Of a DNA stretch of 36,986 nucleotides, positions 30,371-36,986 are shown in pieces (positions within the stretch are counted from its first letter, which is position 1; each line of letters starts with the position of its first letter). A model generated the notes under the pieces. It searched no databases. It saw only the letters and a list, made by a program, of their open reading frames with translations, and was not told where the DNA came from. Source of the stretch: Clostridia bacterium (GTDB lineage: Bacteria > Bacillota > Clostridia > UMGS1883); assembly GCA_017451505.1 (NCBI GenBank), contig JAFTOF010000022.1, forward strand, positions 1-36,986, in the 5' to 3' direction. Position numbers and translations under genes: made by a program.

Positions 30371-30402
30371 GTGTTTTATGCTGAAAAAATACTTTCGGGC
30401 CA

Positions 30403-30448
30403 AAATTTACATGACTATGTAAATTTGCAGAGAAAAAATCTCTGCAAA
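30403..30448 (-). terminator. Two overlapping hairpins after the germination operon
   Basis: On the minus strand the first stem is TTTGCAGAGA/TCTCTGCAAA (30424-30433 with 30439-30448, loop of five). The second is AAATTTACAT/ATGTAAATTT (30403-30412 with 30417-30426). They share three bases, so they are mutually exclusive at the base. The first is the likely terminator of the ger operon. Confidence 0.65.
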
Positions 30449-30454
30449 AACTAA

Positions 30455-30619
30455 TTAAATTAAATAAAGTATACATAATACTGTTGCGACAATTTGCAGT
30501 ATAGCGGCATTTATTGCAGGGAAAAACTGTCTTTTCTTAAAATGATATACACACAGGGAGATTGTAAAGACACTACACCACAAAAAGAATATTGTGAAGA
30601 AAAATTTGTAAACAAGCAT
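30455..30619 (-). CDS. 54-residue two-helix membrane protein at the end of the ger operon (possible GerD-type subunit)
   Basis: 54 codons from the ATG at 30619, with GAGGGTGAT 8 bases upstream, 17 bases after the gerC stop codon. The protein begins MLVYKFFFTIFFLWC and ends VATVLCILYLI. Two hydrophobic helices (about 4-25 and 35-54) are joined by a short basic loop (HFKKRQ). Several Bacillus germinant-receptor operons carry a fourth gene coding for a small protein with two helices that modulates receptor function. Position and topology match that class; sequence similarity cannot be judged by eye. It shares the terminator at 30403-30448 with the operon. Confidence 0.7.
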   Translation of the reverse strand: MLVYKFFFTIFFLWCSVFTISLCVYHFKKRQFFPAINAAILQIVATVLCILYLI

Positions 30620-30636
30620 TTTAAAAAATCACCCTC

Positions 30637-31848
30637 TTAGTTTGCTTCTTCAAAATCTGCATAAACCACACGGAAAGACACCTTAATCCGTGCCTTGGAG
30701 TATTTTTCCTTCCAGTTAAATTTCTTCCACTCCTTAACATCTGTAAAGTGACATTTCAGGGAGCTTCCAAGTCCTAAAATATCGCAGTTTTGTTCTTTTT
30801 GCGATTTTTCGATTAGCTTTTCTGCATCATCTTCAAGAATATTTTCAAGATGACGGCAGAATTTCTCCGATTTTTTTGTATGATTTTCAATCTTTCCTGC
30901 GTCCACATATTCTATTGAAACGGGAACATTGATTTTAATGTGTGCAACACCGTTTTTTATTTCAGTGTGAACCTCGGCACGCTCCTGTTGGTCCATCCTG
31001 ATAGTTACATAGTCGGATTTTTCGGGATAGGCAATGCTGTAGTTTCTGGGGTAAAATTCATTGCCCATAAGTCTTATTAAATCGGTATGAAAGCTTCCCA
31101 GCGTTCCAATCATTTTATCATTTTTAAAAATCGCACTTCCAAGCACCTCGGCAGGGTTTTTGCCTTTTCGAATTATTTTACCCGCACGTACTTCGTAGTC
31201 AAAGTCATCCTTTTGTTTATTGTCGGGAGCATCCTCTTTCTTCGGAAGTTCATTTTTATTCACTCCTACAAGCGGAACCACGCTTCCTGAAAAATCCTCT
31301 GTCATATTATAGTAGAGGTAGTAAAGGTAAGCTTCGTTCACCTTGTCTTCGGCTACCTTTTGCATAATGTTGTCAAAATATTTTTCAATATAAGTTTCGT
31401 GAACAGGTTTTACGCTTCTCAGGTATTTTTCTGCTTTGCTCTCCGATACGCATACATATGTGTTGGGACGGAAATCTCTCGACGCCGCAAAACCCGACAA
31501 ATAGTCCTTAACTCCCTTTTTTGCTATATCTTTTGAAAACACAACTATTTTTGTATGGGAAAGGTTTATAGCTTTACTTTTTATTGAGTCAAGCTTTCGT
31601 ATTGCGGAAAATACCGTGGGGGCTTCAACTGTCACTATGTCGGGCTTTGGAGCGGAGGGGGCTCCGCCACCCTCAGAGCTGTTTTCCCCTCCGGGGTTTG
31701 CAAATACGAAGGATGCCTTAATGGGAAAGCTTTCTCCTTTATCAATGCCCACGGCAATTACATATGCTTGATTCTCCACATCTGTTCCGTAGCCGCATCC
31801 TCCAAGAAAAAGGCTGACAAGAAGAATTAATAAAACCGCTTTTTTCAT
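30637..31848 (-). CDS. gerC: Spore germination receptor subunit C, Ger(x)C family lipoprotein
   Basis: 403 residues. The signal peptide ends in the lipobox LGGC (Cys18), so the subunit is lipid-anchored in the spore inner membrane. The family opening YGTDVENQAYVIAVGIDKG, then AIRKLDSIKSKAINLSHTKIVVFS and the C-terminal FNWKEKYSKARIKVSFRV, are characteristic of GerAC-type proteins. A flexible, Gly/Ser/Pro-rich segment (PGGENSSEGGGAPSAPKP) interrupts the first domain. The start overlaps the gerB stop by 4 bases (ATGA), giving coupled translation. Confidence 0.94.
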   Translation of the reverse strand: MKKAVLLILLVSLFLGGCGYGTDVENQAYVIAVGIDKGESFPIKASFVFANPGGENSSEGGGAPSAPKPDIVTVEAPTVFSAIRKLDSIKSKAINLSHTKIVVFSKDIAKKGVKDYLSGFAASRDFRPNTYVCVSESKAEKYLRSVKPVHETYIEKYFDNIMQKVAEDKVNEAYLYYLYYNMTEDFSGSVVPLVGVNKNELPKKEDAPDNKQKDDFDYEVRAGKIIRKGKNPAEVLGSAIFKNDKMIGTLGSFHTDLIRLMGNEFYPRNYSIAYPEKSDYVTIRMDQQERAEVHTEIKNGVAHIKINVPVSIEYVDAGKIENHTKKSEKFCRHLENILEDDAEKLIEKSQKEQNCDILGLGSSLKCHFTDVKEWKKFNWKEKYSKARIKVSFRVVYADFEEAN

Positions 31849-32927
31849 TTTGCAGCCCTCCTTTTTCTGATTCTTGCAGTAATGAACGTTATCACAGGCA
31901 GGGTGGGGAAAAGAAGACTGCTGATACTAAGAAGCTTTTCATAAAAAGAAAAAGCAATGCTTTCGCTGGCGGGAATCAATGCCGTAAAGAGAGTGATCAA
32001 CGTAATAATTGGGACAAATGACTTTTCTTCGATTTGGCTTTTTGAGTTTGAGGCAAGCTTTGACGTGACAGAAATGAGAATACTCATGCTGCACATTACA
32101 AACGCTGTCCATACAAAAACCACAATGGGTTCAAGCCTTTGCAGAAAAGCACCTGATTTAATCATCCTTGTCATCTGATAAAAAGGAAGAAAGAAATTTT
32201 TTGAGGCAGGGTAGGGGACAGTCAGGCAGTATGCAAGCGTGAAGCCTACGGAAATCAAGGTTATAACAATATAAGTTATTGCAGAGCATTTCTTAAGCTC
32301 TCGGTAGCTTCCCAGAAGCGGTGCGAAGAAAAAAAGGAGAATGGTTTCCGCAAATCCGAAATGCTTTACGAATATTCCGTGAATAAGCCTTTTTGTGCTT
32401 TCGCCGAAAATGGGCATTAGATTATCTGTCCGATAGTGTGGAAAAAGGGCAAGAGAAACCGTAAGAATGGTAACTGCAACAAAGGGAAAGATTATATTGC
32501 TGAGGTTAGAGGTGGCACGCGTGCCGCAGTATGCGGCGGCAAATACAGAGGTAAGAATAAATAAAATAAAAAATTCGTCAGGTGCAGTTGTTGCCATAAC
32601 GGTGCTTAGTGCCTCCGCAAGAAGCCTTAGCAGCAAAGCATTAAAAAGCGTGAAGGTAATTATATAAAAATAGCTTATAGCAGCCTTACCGAATTTCCCG
32701 AACGCCAGTGAAAAAATATCAGTAATTGAATCTGGGGCAAAGGGCTTATAAAGCCATAAAACTATGCTCAGGGAAACAGTTGCAATTATACATTTAGCCA
32801 GAACATCAAGCCATGCGGCATTACCCACATACTTGACCATATATTCAGGCAGAATAACAAGATATTTTGAAAGTATCGCACATGAGCAGAGGATTGCTAT
32901 GCTGATACTGCCGCTTTTTTGTTTCAT
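31845..32927 (-). CDS. gerB: Spore germination receptor subunit B, GerAB-type permease-like protein
   Basis: 360 residues with ten hydrophobic helices, of the APC-superfamily germination permease family. GerB subunits hold the germinant-binding pocket in the spore inner membrane. Family-like segments include the N-terminal helix pair and PDSITDIFSLAFGKFGKA after helix 2. The ribosome site GGTGAG lies in the last codons of gerA, 4 bases between the two genes. It overlaps gerC by 4 bases. The germinant (amino acid, nucleoside or other) cannot be inferred. Confidence 0.93.
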   Translation of the reverse strand: MKQKSGSISIAILCSCAILSKYLVILPEYMVKYVGNAAWLDVLAKCIIATVSLSIVLWLYKPFAPDSITDIFSLAFGKFGKAAISYFYIITFTLFNALLLRLLAEALSTVMATTAPDEFFILFILTSVFAAAYCGTRATSNLSNIIFPFVAVTILTVSLALFPHYRTDNLMPIFGESTKRLIHGIFVKHFGFAETILLFFFAPLLGSYRELKKCSAITYIVITLISVGFTLAYCLTVPYPASKNFFLPFYQMTRMIKSGAFLQRLEPIVVFVWTAFVMCSMSILISVTSKLASNSKSQIEEKSFVPIITLITLFTALIPASESIAFSFYEKLLSISSLLFPTLPVITFITARIRKRRAAK

Positions 32928-32931
32928 GTGC

Positions 32932-34530
32932 TCACCCTTTCCATTTTCTTGATATGTGTGCCTGCCGCCGTTTGCGTCTGGGGTTTATATAGTCTTCTCT
33001 GTTTTCCTGTTTCCATATGGGAGGGAGGAACAGCGGAGACGGAATACCTTTGTTTGTCATAGGTGCAAAGGGTGCACCCATGGGAACTCCCATCGAGGTA
33101 GCGTTTGTCCAAAGCAGAATGTTTACAAAAAGCCCCGATATAATTCCCAAAAAGCCTGCTGTCGCACCTAAAAAAATGTATGCAAACCTGAGGATTCTTG
33201 CCGATAATCCCAAATAGTAATTAGGCGTAGCAAAAGAACCGATTGCAGTTATGGAAACAATAATAATGAGTATGGGGCTTACTATTCCGGCACTTACTGC
33301 CGCCTGTCCGAGTATTAAAGCTCCTACAATGCTTAGTGTGCTACCCGAAGCCTCCGGTACTCTTATGCTCGCCTCTCGGATTATTTCAAGGCATATTTCC
33401 ATTATGATTATTTCAAGCAAAGAGGGAAAAGGAACAGGTTCGCGGCTTGCTATAATTGACATTAATATTCCCGTAGGCAAAAGCTCACTGTGAAAGCTTA
33501 CCACAGCCACATAAAGCCCCGGCAGAAGAAGCGAAAGCATAAATGCAATCCAGCGTATGGTTCTTATAAAGTTCACATAGGGAAAACGCAGGTAGTTGTC
33601 TTCAGCCGCTTCGTTAAGCTCAAAAACAGTTGTCGGGACAATCAGTACAAAGGGCGAGCCGTCAACAAGTATTACAAGCTTGCCGTCAAGAAGTGCACGA
33701 GAGGCACGGTCAGGTCTTTCCGTCGATAAAAACTGGGGGATGGTGGTAAAGGTTTTATCCTCCAAAAGCTGTTCTATCTCTGCTGCGGCAAAAATATAGT
33801 CGACGCCGATGCTCTCAATCCGTCGTAGGGTTTCCTCAACTAATGACGCGTTGGCAACATTTTCAATGTACATGACGGAAACGGGCGTTTGACTGATTTT
33901 ACCTACCTTAAACTCCCGGCACATCAGGCTTTTGTTTCGTATCAGGTGCCTTATAAGAGCAGTGTTTTCACGAAGTTGTTCGGAAAAAGCGTCGTTAGGT
34001 CCGCGGATAATGCGTTCAGTCTGCGGACTTTCCACCCCCCGGTGCTGCCAGCCCTTTACGTCAAGGGAATAGGCGGTTTTTGCACCGTCTACAAGCATTA
34101 TACAACTTCCGAAGTTAAGGTCGAAGGTCAAATCGCCTATTACATTTGTTTCTTTATATTCACTCTGTGAAAGCAGTATTTCACCGATACTGCGAAAAGA
34201 AGAAACCTCTATTTCACGGCTTTTCAGCATAAGAGGCTTCAAAATGAAATTGTTCAGAAACTCTTTATTTACAAGCCCGTCAATAAAAAATATAACTGCC
34301 TTGCGGTCGCTTTCGTCAATGCGGATTGTAAATTCCCTTTTTTTAACATCACCGCTTTTGCCGAAAGCAAATTCCTCACTCAGCGTTTTGTAATCTTTGC
34401 GAAAGCTTCCCGAAAGCGAAGGTCCCCCTTCATTTTTTTGTACGGAGTAATTTTCGGCAGGTGTTGCGTTTTTTATTGTGAAATTTTCTACAGAATTATG
34501 TTTATATATAAACAAATTTTTGAAATTCAT
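32932..34530 (-). CDS. gerA: Spore germination receptor subunit A, GerA family
   Basis: 532 residues. A soluble N-terminal half of about 300 residues is followed by four to five membrane helices. Family landmarks are RDYKTLSEEF-like DYKTLSEEFAFGKSGDVKKREFTI, GDLTFDLNFGSCIMLVDG, RGVESPQTERIIRGPNDAFSEQLREN and, in the membrane part, PVPFPSLLEIIIMEICLEIIREA and PNYYLGLSARILRFAYI. It ends in a basic Arg/Lys tail. GerA subunits form the channel-like part of the nutrient receptor. AGGTGAT precedes the ATG. A sigma-G promoter is expected for such operons, but I find no convincing match upstream. Confidence 0.96.
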   Translation of the reverse strand: MNFKNLFIYKHNSVENFTIKNATPAENYSVQKNEGGPSLSGSFRKDYKTLSEEFAFGKSGDVKKREFTIRIDESDRKAVIFFIDGLVNKEFLNNFILKPLMLKSREIEVSSFRSIGEILLSQSEYKETNVIGDLTFDLNFGSCIMLVDGAKTAYSLDVKGWQHRGVESPQTERIIRGPNDAFSEQLRENTALIRHLIRNKSLMCREFKVGKISQTPVSVMYIENVANASLVEETLRRIESIGVDYIFAAAEIEQLLEDKTFTTIPQFLSTERPDRASRALLDGKLVILVDGSPFVLIVPTTVFELNEAAEDNYLRFPYVNFIRTIRWIAFMLSLLLPGLYVAVVSFHSELLPTGILMSIIASREPVPFPSLLEIIIMEICLEIIREASIRVPEASGSTLSIVGALILGQAAVSAGIVSPILIIIVSITAIGSFATPNYYLGLSARILRFAYIFLGATAGFLGIISGLFVNILLWTNATSMGVPMGAPFAPMTNKGIPSPLFLPPIWKQENREDYINPRRKRRQAHISRKWKG

Positions 34531-34552
34531 AGAATCACCTGTTTATATACTG

Positions 34553-34564
34553 TACCTGCAGGTA
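34553..34564. promoter_or_regulatory. 12-bp palindrome between divergent gerA and the surface-protein gene
   Basis: TACCTGCAGGTA is a perfect palindrome, 22 bases before the gerA start and about 109 before the surface-protein gene. It could be an operator acting on either promoter. Nothing in the window names the regulator. Confidence 0.35.
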
Positions 34565-34672
34565 AAAAAATATACATAATTCAAATAAATTACATAAAAA
34601 GCATTGCATTATTCATTTGAAAGTGATAAACTTTATTGTCAGGACAACAATTTAGAAAAAGAGGGAGTTTTC

Positions 34673-36986
34673 ATGAGGAAATCTAAAAATGCGGCAATGA
34701 AATATCTATCAAAAAGCATTAGCTTGATTTTGGCATTTTGTATGATTTTTAGTACATTTGTAATTTGCCCGATTCAGGCAGAAGCAGCGGATACCGTGAC
34801 AGTAAATATAGTCAGCTTCAATCGAGGCGAACAGGAGGATTTGCGTTCCAGTGAGCTTTTGGAGGCAAAAGTTGAAGGGTATAGCGGTAATTCGCATGAC
34901 CTTACCTACAAGTGGACAAACGGACTGGGTACATATCTGTACGTATACAATTCACATAATATGTACGGAATTAATAACACCGACGGAGAAATTGAAATTT
35001 ATAACAATAACGTAAGCACCTCTGAAAATATGTCAGGAAGATCTTATAAAGATTCTTTTACAGGGAAAGGCTATGCGTGGGCAGCGGTTTACGGTGCAAA
35101 TCTGTCTAACTCTGCGTTGGTAGGCACTGTAACGGTTGAGGTATATGACTCCAACGGCAACCTCCTTGCAACTGATTCGCATACGGGTGAAAGAGTGAGA
35201 ACAGGGACAATATGGGGGTTTATTCCCGTATATGAATATTCCGGATTTGTGGAATCTAATATAGACGAAGACTTGAAAAACATTGCTTTTGGTATGTTTG
35301 AAGGTGATGTGAAACATATAAATGACCTTCTCGGTGAAACAGGTATGGTTCATGTTACTTGTGCCGAGTGTTCTGTTCCCAGTGCTGAAATTACAGGAGG
35401 AGAAGACTATATAAATGTTGTTTCAGATAGTGAAGCTCATTCTATTTACGGAATTAAAAAGGGTATAGGCACAGTTGCCATAAAGGTTGAGAAAAGTAAC
35501 TGTAAATTCCATCAATCAACTTCGACAACTACTGATGTGCAGGTTTACGTTTACAGAAAGCCCACAACAACTTCGACTGCAACAAAAATCGAACTCAGAA
35601 ACCTTGATCCCGATTGCGAATATCGTATAAATCATGAGAAGGGTGTCCGCACTACAGTCGATGGTGAAGAGATAGTAATTTTTGAAAACCTCACTCCAAA
35701 TACAGAATACCAGATAGGAGTTATCGGTCATGAAGAAGGAATAGACCACGACCCCGTATATGCTTTCGTTTACGAAACAACCAAGCCTGCACATGTGGGT
35801 ACTGTTGAAGTAATCCTGAACGGTAAATATGATATGGATACTTCTACTGCTTCGGGTGAACGTGTAAATATTTCTACAGTTATGGAAGACTGTGAAACTC
35901 TCTATCTCAGATATGAAGATTCCGAACTTTACTTCCCTCTTGAAAATAAAGAAACAGGTATCTACTCTGCAGTGCTTTCTGACGGTAACTATACAATTTA
36001 TTCCGCACAGTCACCCTCTGCACAGATAGGTGAACAGGAGCTTACCATTGCCGGCGGCAGCAGAACAAGAGAATTATTCTTTAACAGCGTTCAATATAAT
36101 CTTGACGGAGGCACAGGCGGCCCCGATAAATTGACAGAGTACTACCTGAGCTTCAGCAACGTCAATGTTTCGGATAAAATTCCCTCTAAGGAAGGTTACC
36201 TCTTCTCCCATTGGTCGGATTCAAATGGAAATAGCTACTACCCGGGAGATCTTCTTTCGGAAGATATTTCAGAGCCGTACACATTAACAGCAAACTATGT
36301 TGAGGCAACCGACGTTTATGTTAACATCACAATAAAGCATATATCCGATTCAGGTGACCACAATACTGATAACGGTCGTCATGATATAACCTTTACTCTT
36401 GATGGTCGTGACAGCGGAGAGAGTGACTATACCGAGCTTATAAGTAAGACAATAGACTGGAATGGTGTTGATTCGTTTAATTCCGATGAGTTCACTGCAC
36501 AGCATGTAGAAAATGATGAGGAAGACTATACAGTCTATACATCTAAAACACCGGTGCTGACTAATGTCGAAAAGGCAAAGGAATATACCTTTACAACCTC
36601 AAAATCAGGTTACAAACGTGAAAATGTAACCACAGAAATTGATTCGAACGGTAACTATCAAATGAATGTTGAATTAGTTTATGAACCAAACAGATTTGAT
36701 ATAGCCTTCAGCGTTGAACTTGACGAACAGGCAAAGAAAGTTCCTGATGAATTCAAACCCGTTGCGGCAAACGTAAAAATACTTCAGTGGTATGACTCTC
36801 CATATGTAGATGGCGAAACTGTTGATTGGTATACAACAAGCCGTCAGCAATATACTTATGAAAGAATTGCCATAGGAAGTGGCGGTAAGGGAGCAGGTAC
36901 ATTCCCCGTGCCGATAGCAACAACCGACGGATATAGTCCATACTACTATAGAATGGAAATTGTTTCATACGAGCTTGCAGACGGAA
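34673..36986 (+). CDS. Large secreted surface protein, N-terminal part (runs off the window), with InlB-type repeat
   Basis: An uninterrupted frame of 771 codons from the ATG at 34673 to the window end; GAGGGAG lies 7 bases before the start. A type I signal peptide (helix about 14-33) should be cleaved after Gln-Ala-Glu-Ala near residue 38. Residues about 40-170 look like an Ig-like/PKD module (DLTYKWTNGLGTYLYVYN). Two cysteines (VTCAECSV) begin a BIG2-like region. A segment at about 473-541 (VQYNLDGGTGG, EGYLFSHWSD, YPGD, LTANYV) fits the InlB B-repeat/Flg_new family of adhesins. More beta-rich modules follow. No catalytic motif is seen. Likely a wall-attached or secreted adhesin; the anchor would lie beyond the window. 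Confidence 0.88.
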   Translation, partial: MRKSKNAAMKYLSKSISLILAFCMIFSTFVICPIQAEAADTVTVNIVSFNRGEQEDLRSSELLEAKVEGYSGNSHDLTYKWTNGLGTYLYVYNSHNMYGINNTDGEIEIYNNNVSTSENMSGRSYKDSFTGKGYAWAAVYGANLSNSALVGTVTVEVYDSNGNLLATDSHTGERVRTGTIWGFIPVYEYSGFVESNIDEDLKNIAFGMFEGDVKHINDLLGETGMVHVTCAECSVPSAEITGGEDYINVVSDSEAHSIYGIKKGIGTVAIKVEKSNCKFHQSTSTTTDVQVYVYRKPTTTSTATKIELRNLDPDCEYRINHEKGVRTTVDGEEIVIFENLTPNTEYQIGVIGHEEGIDHDPVYAFVYETTKPAHVGTVEVILNGKYDMDTSTASGERVNISTVMEDCETLYLRYEDSELYFPLENKETGIYSAVLSDGNYTIYSAQSPSAQIGEQELTIAGGSRTRELFFNSVQYNLDGGTGGPDKLTEYYLSFSNVNVSDKIPSKEGYLFSHWSDSNGNSYYPGDLLSEDISEPYTLTANYVEATDVYVNITIKHISDSGDHNTDNGRHDITFTLDGRDSGESDYTELISKTIDWNGVDSFNSDEFTAQHVENDEEDYTVYTSKTPVLTNVEKAKEYTFTTSKSGYKRENVTTEIDSNGNYQMNVELVYEPNRFDIAFSVELDEQAKKVPDEFKPVAANVKILQWYDSPYVDGETVDWYTTSRQQYTYERIAIGSGGKGAGTFPVPIATTDGYSPYYYRMEIVSYELADG

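Noticed and set aside
34438-34620. 60-codon plus-strand frame across the gerA start and upstream region
   Set aside because: Antisense to the start of gerA, no ribosome site, composition like translated AT-rich spacer.
34531-34672. Sigma-G promoter for the gerA operon
   Set aside because: I looked for -35 GNATR and -10 CATNNTA pairs on the minus strand; partial matches such as TGAATA and TGAATT lack a -10 at the right distance.
1-36986. CRISPR array, prophage or toxin-antitoxin system
   Set aside because: No regularly spaced direct repeats, no phage structural or integrase genes, and no recognisable toxin-antitoxin pair were seen; the paired short frames are either transporter- or germination-linked.

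Overview
The window looks like a chromosomal segment of an anaerobic, low-to-moderate-GC, endospore-forming Firmicute of class Clostridia, plausibly a gut Oscillospirales/Ruminococcaceae-type organism. The signs are a gerA-type spore-germination operon, AGGAGG-like ribosome sites before nearly every gene, sigma-A promoters with 17-bp spacers, CCA-encoding tRNA genes, and a citrate-synthase-like gene of the clostridial Re type. The species assignment is inference. No rRNA, CRISPR array, prophage or insertion-sequence transposase is visible.

Layout. 1-440: minus-strand tRNA operon (Val-Asp-Phe-Gly-hairpin-Cys, the last cut by the window edge) with a consensus promoter. 550-3330: LCP cell-wall ligase, cyclophilin, GAPDH. 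3349-3632: second minus-strand tRNA operon (Glu, CAU-tRNA) ending in a large inverted repeat that mirrors the tRNA 3' end. 3704-8964: a compact operon for the oxidative branch of the TCA cycle (Re-citrate synthase-like enzyme, FCD-type GntR regulator, aconitase, isocitrate dehydrogenase), with a palindromic operator on the -10 box. 9012-12369: a lipoprotein and an exopolysaccharide O-acetylation pair (MBOAT + DHHW). 12385-15835: dtd, CLC transporter, a small membrane protein, CDP-alcohol phosphatidyltransferase, HAD phosphatase and zinc-ribbon protein. 15823-17719 (minus): YigZ/IMPACT protein and HflX. 17791-24494: membrane protein, ZapA, leader peptide plus U32 peptidase/RlhA-like protein, GH13 amylase, Ig-like lipoprotein, ABC-F ATPase. 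24534-28602: lipoprotein, then a self-regulated YtrA-type GntR/ABC exporter operon. 28721-29038: two tRNA-Ser genes (minus). 29066-29343: a MITE-like element touching the rnc stop codon. 29340-30370 (minus): acpP-rnc. 30403-34530 (minus): gerA-gerB-gerC and a fourth, 54-residue two-helix membrane protein. 34673-end: the first 771 codons of a large secreted surface protein with an InlB-type repeat.

How the genes work together. GAPDH and the TCA operon channel carbon towards 2-oxoglutarate/glutamate, and the GntR protein encoded inside the operon is a natural candidate sensor. The MBOAT/DHHW, LCP and surface-protein genes concern the cell envelope. The germination operon encodes a complete nutrient receptor (A, B, C) with a likely D-type accessory subunit. 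The most unusual items are the mirrored tRNA 3' end, the 54-residue Ger-associated protein, the uORF and hairpin ahead of the U32 gene, the MITE-like element at rnc, and the operator built around the TCA promoter.
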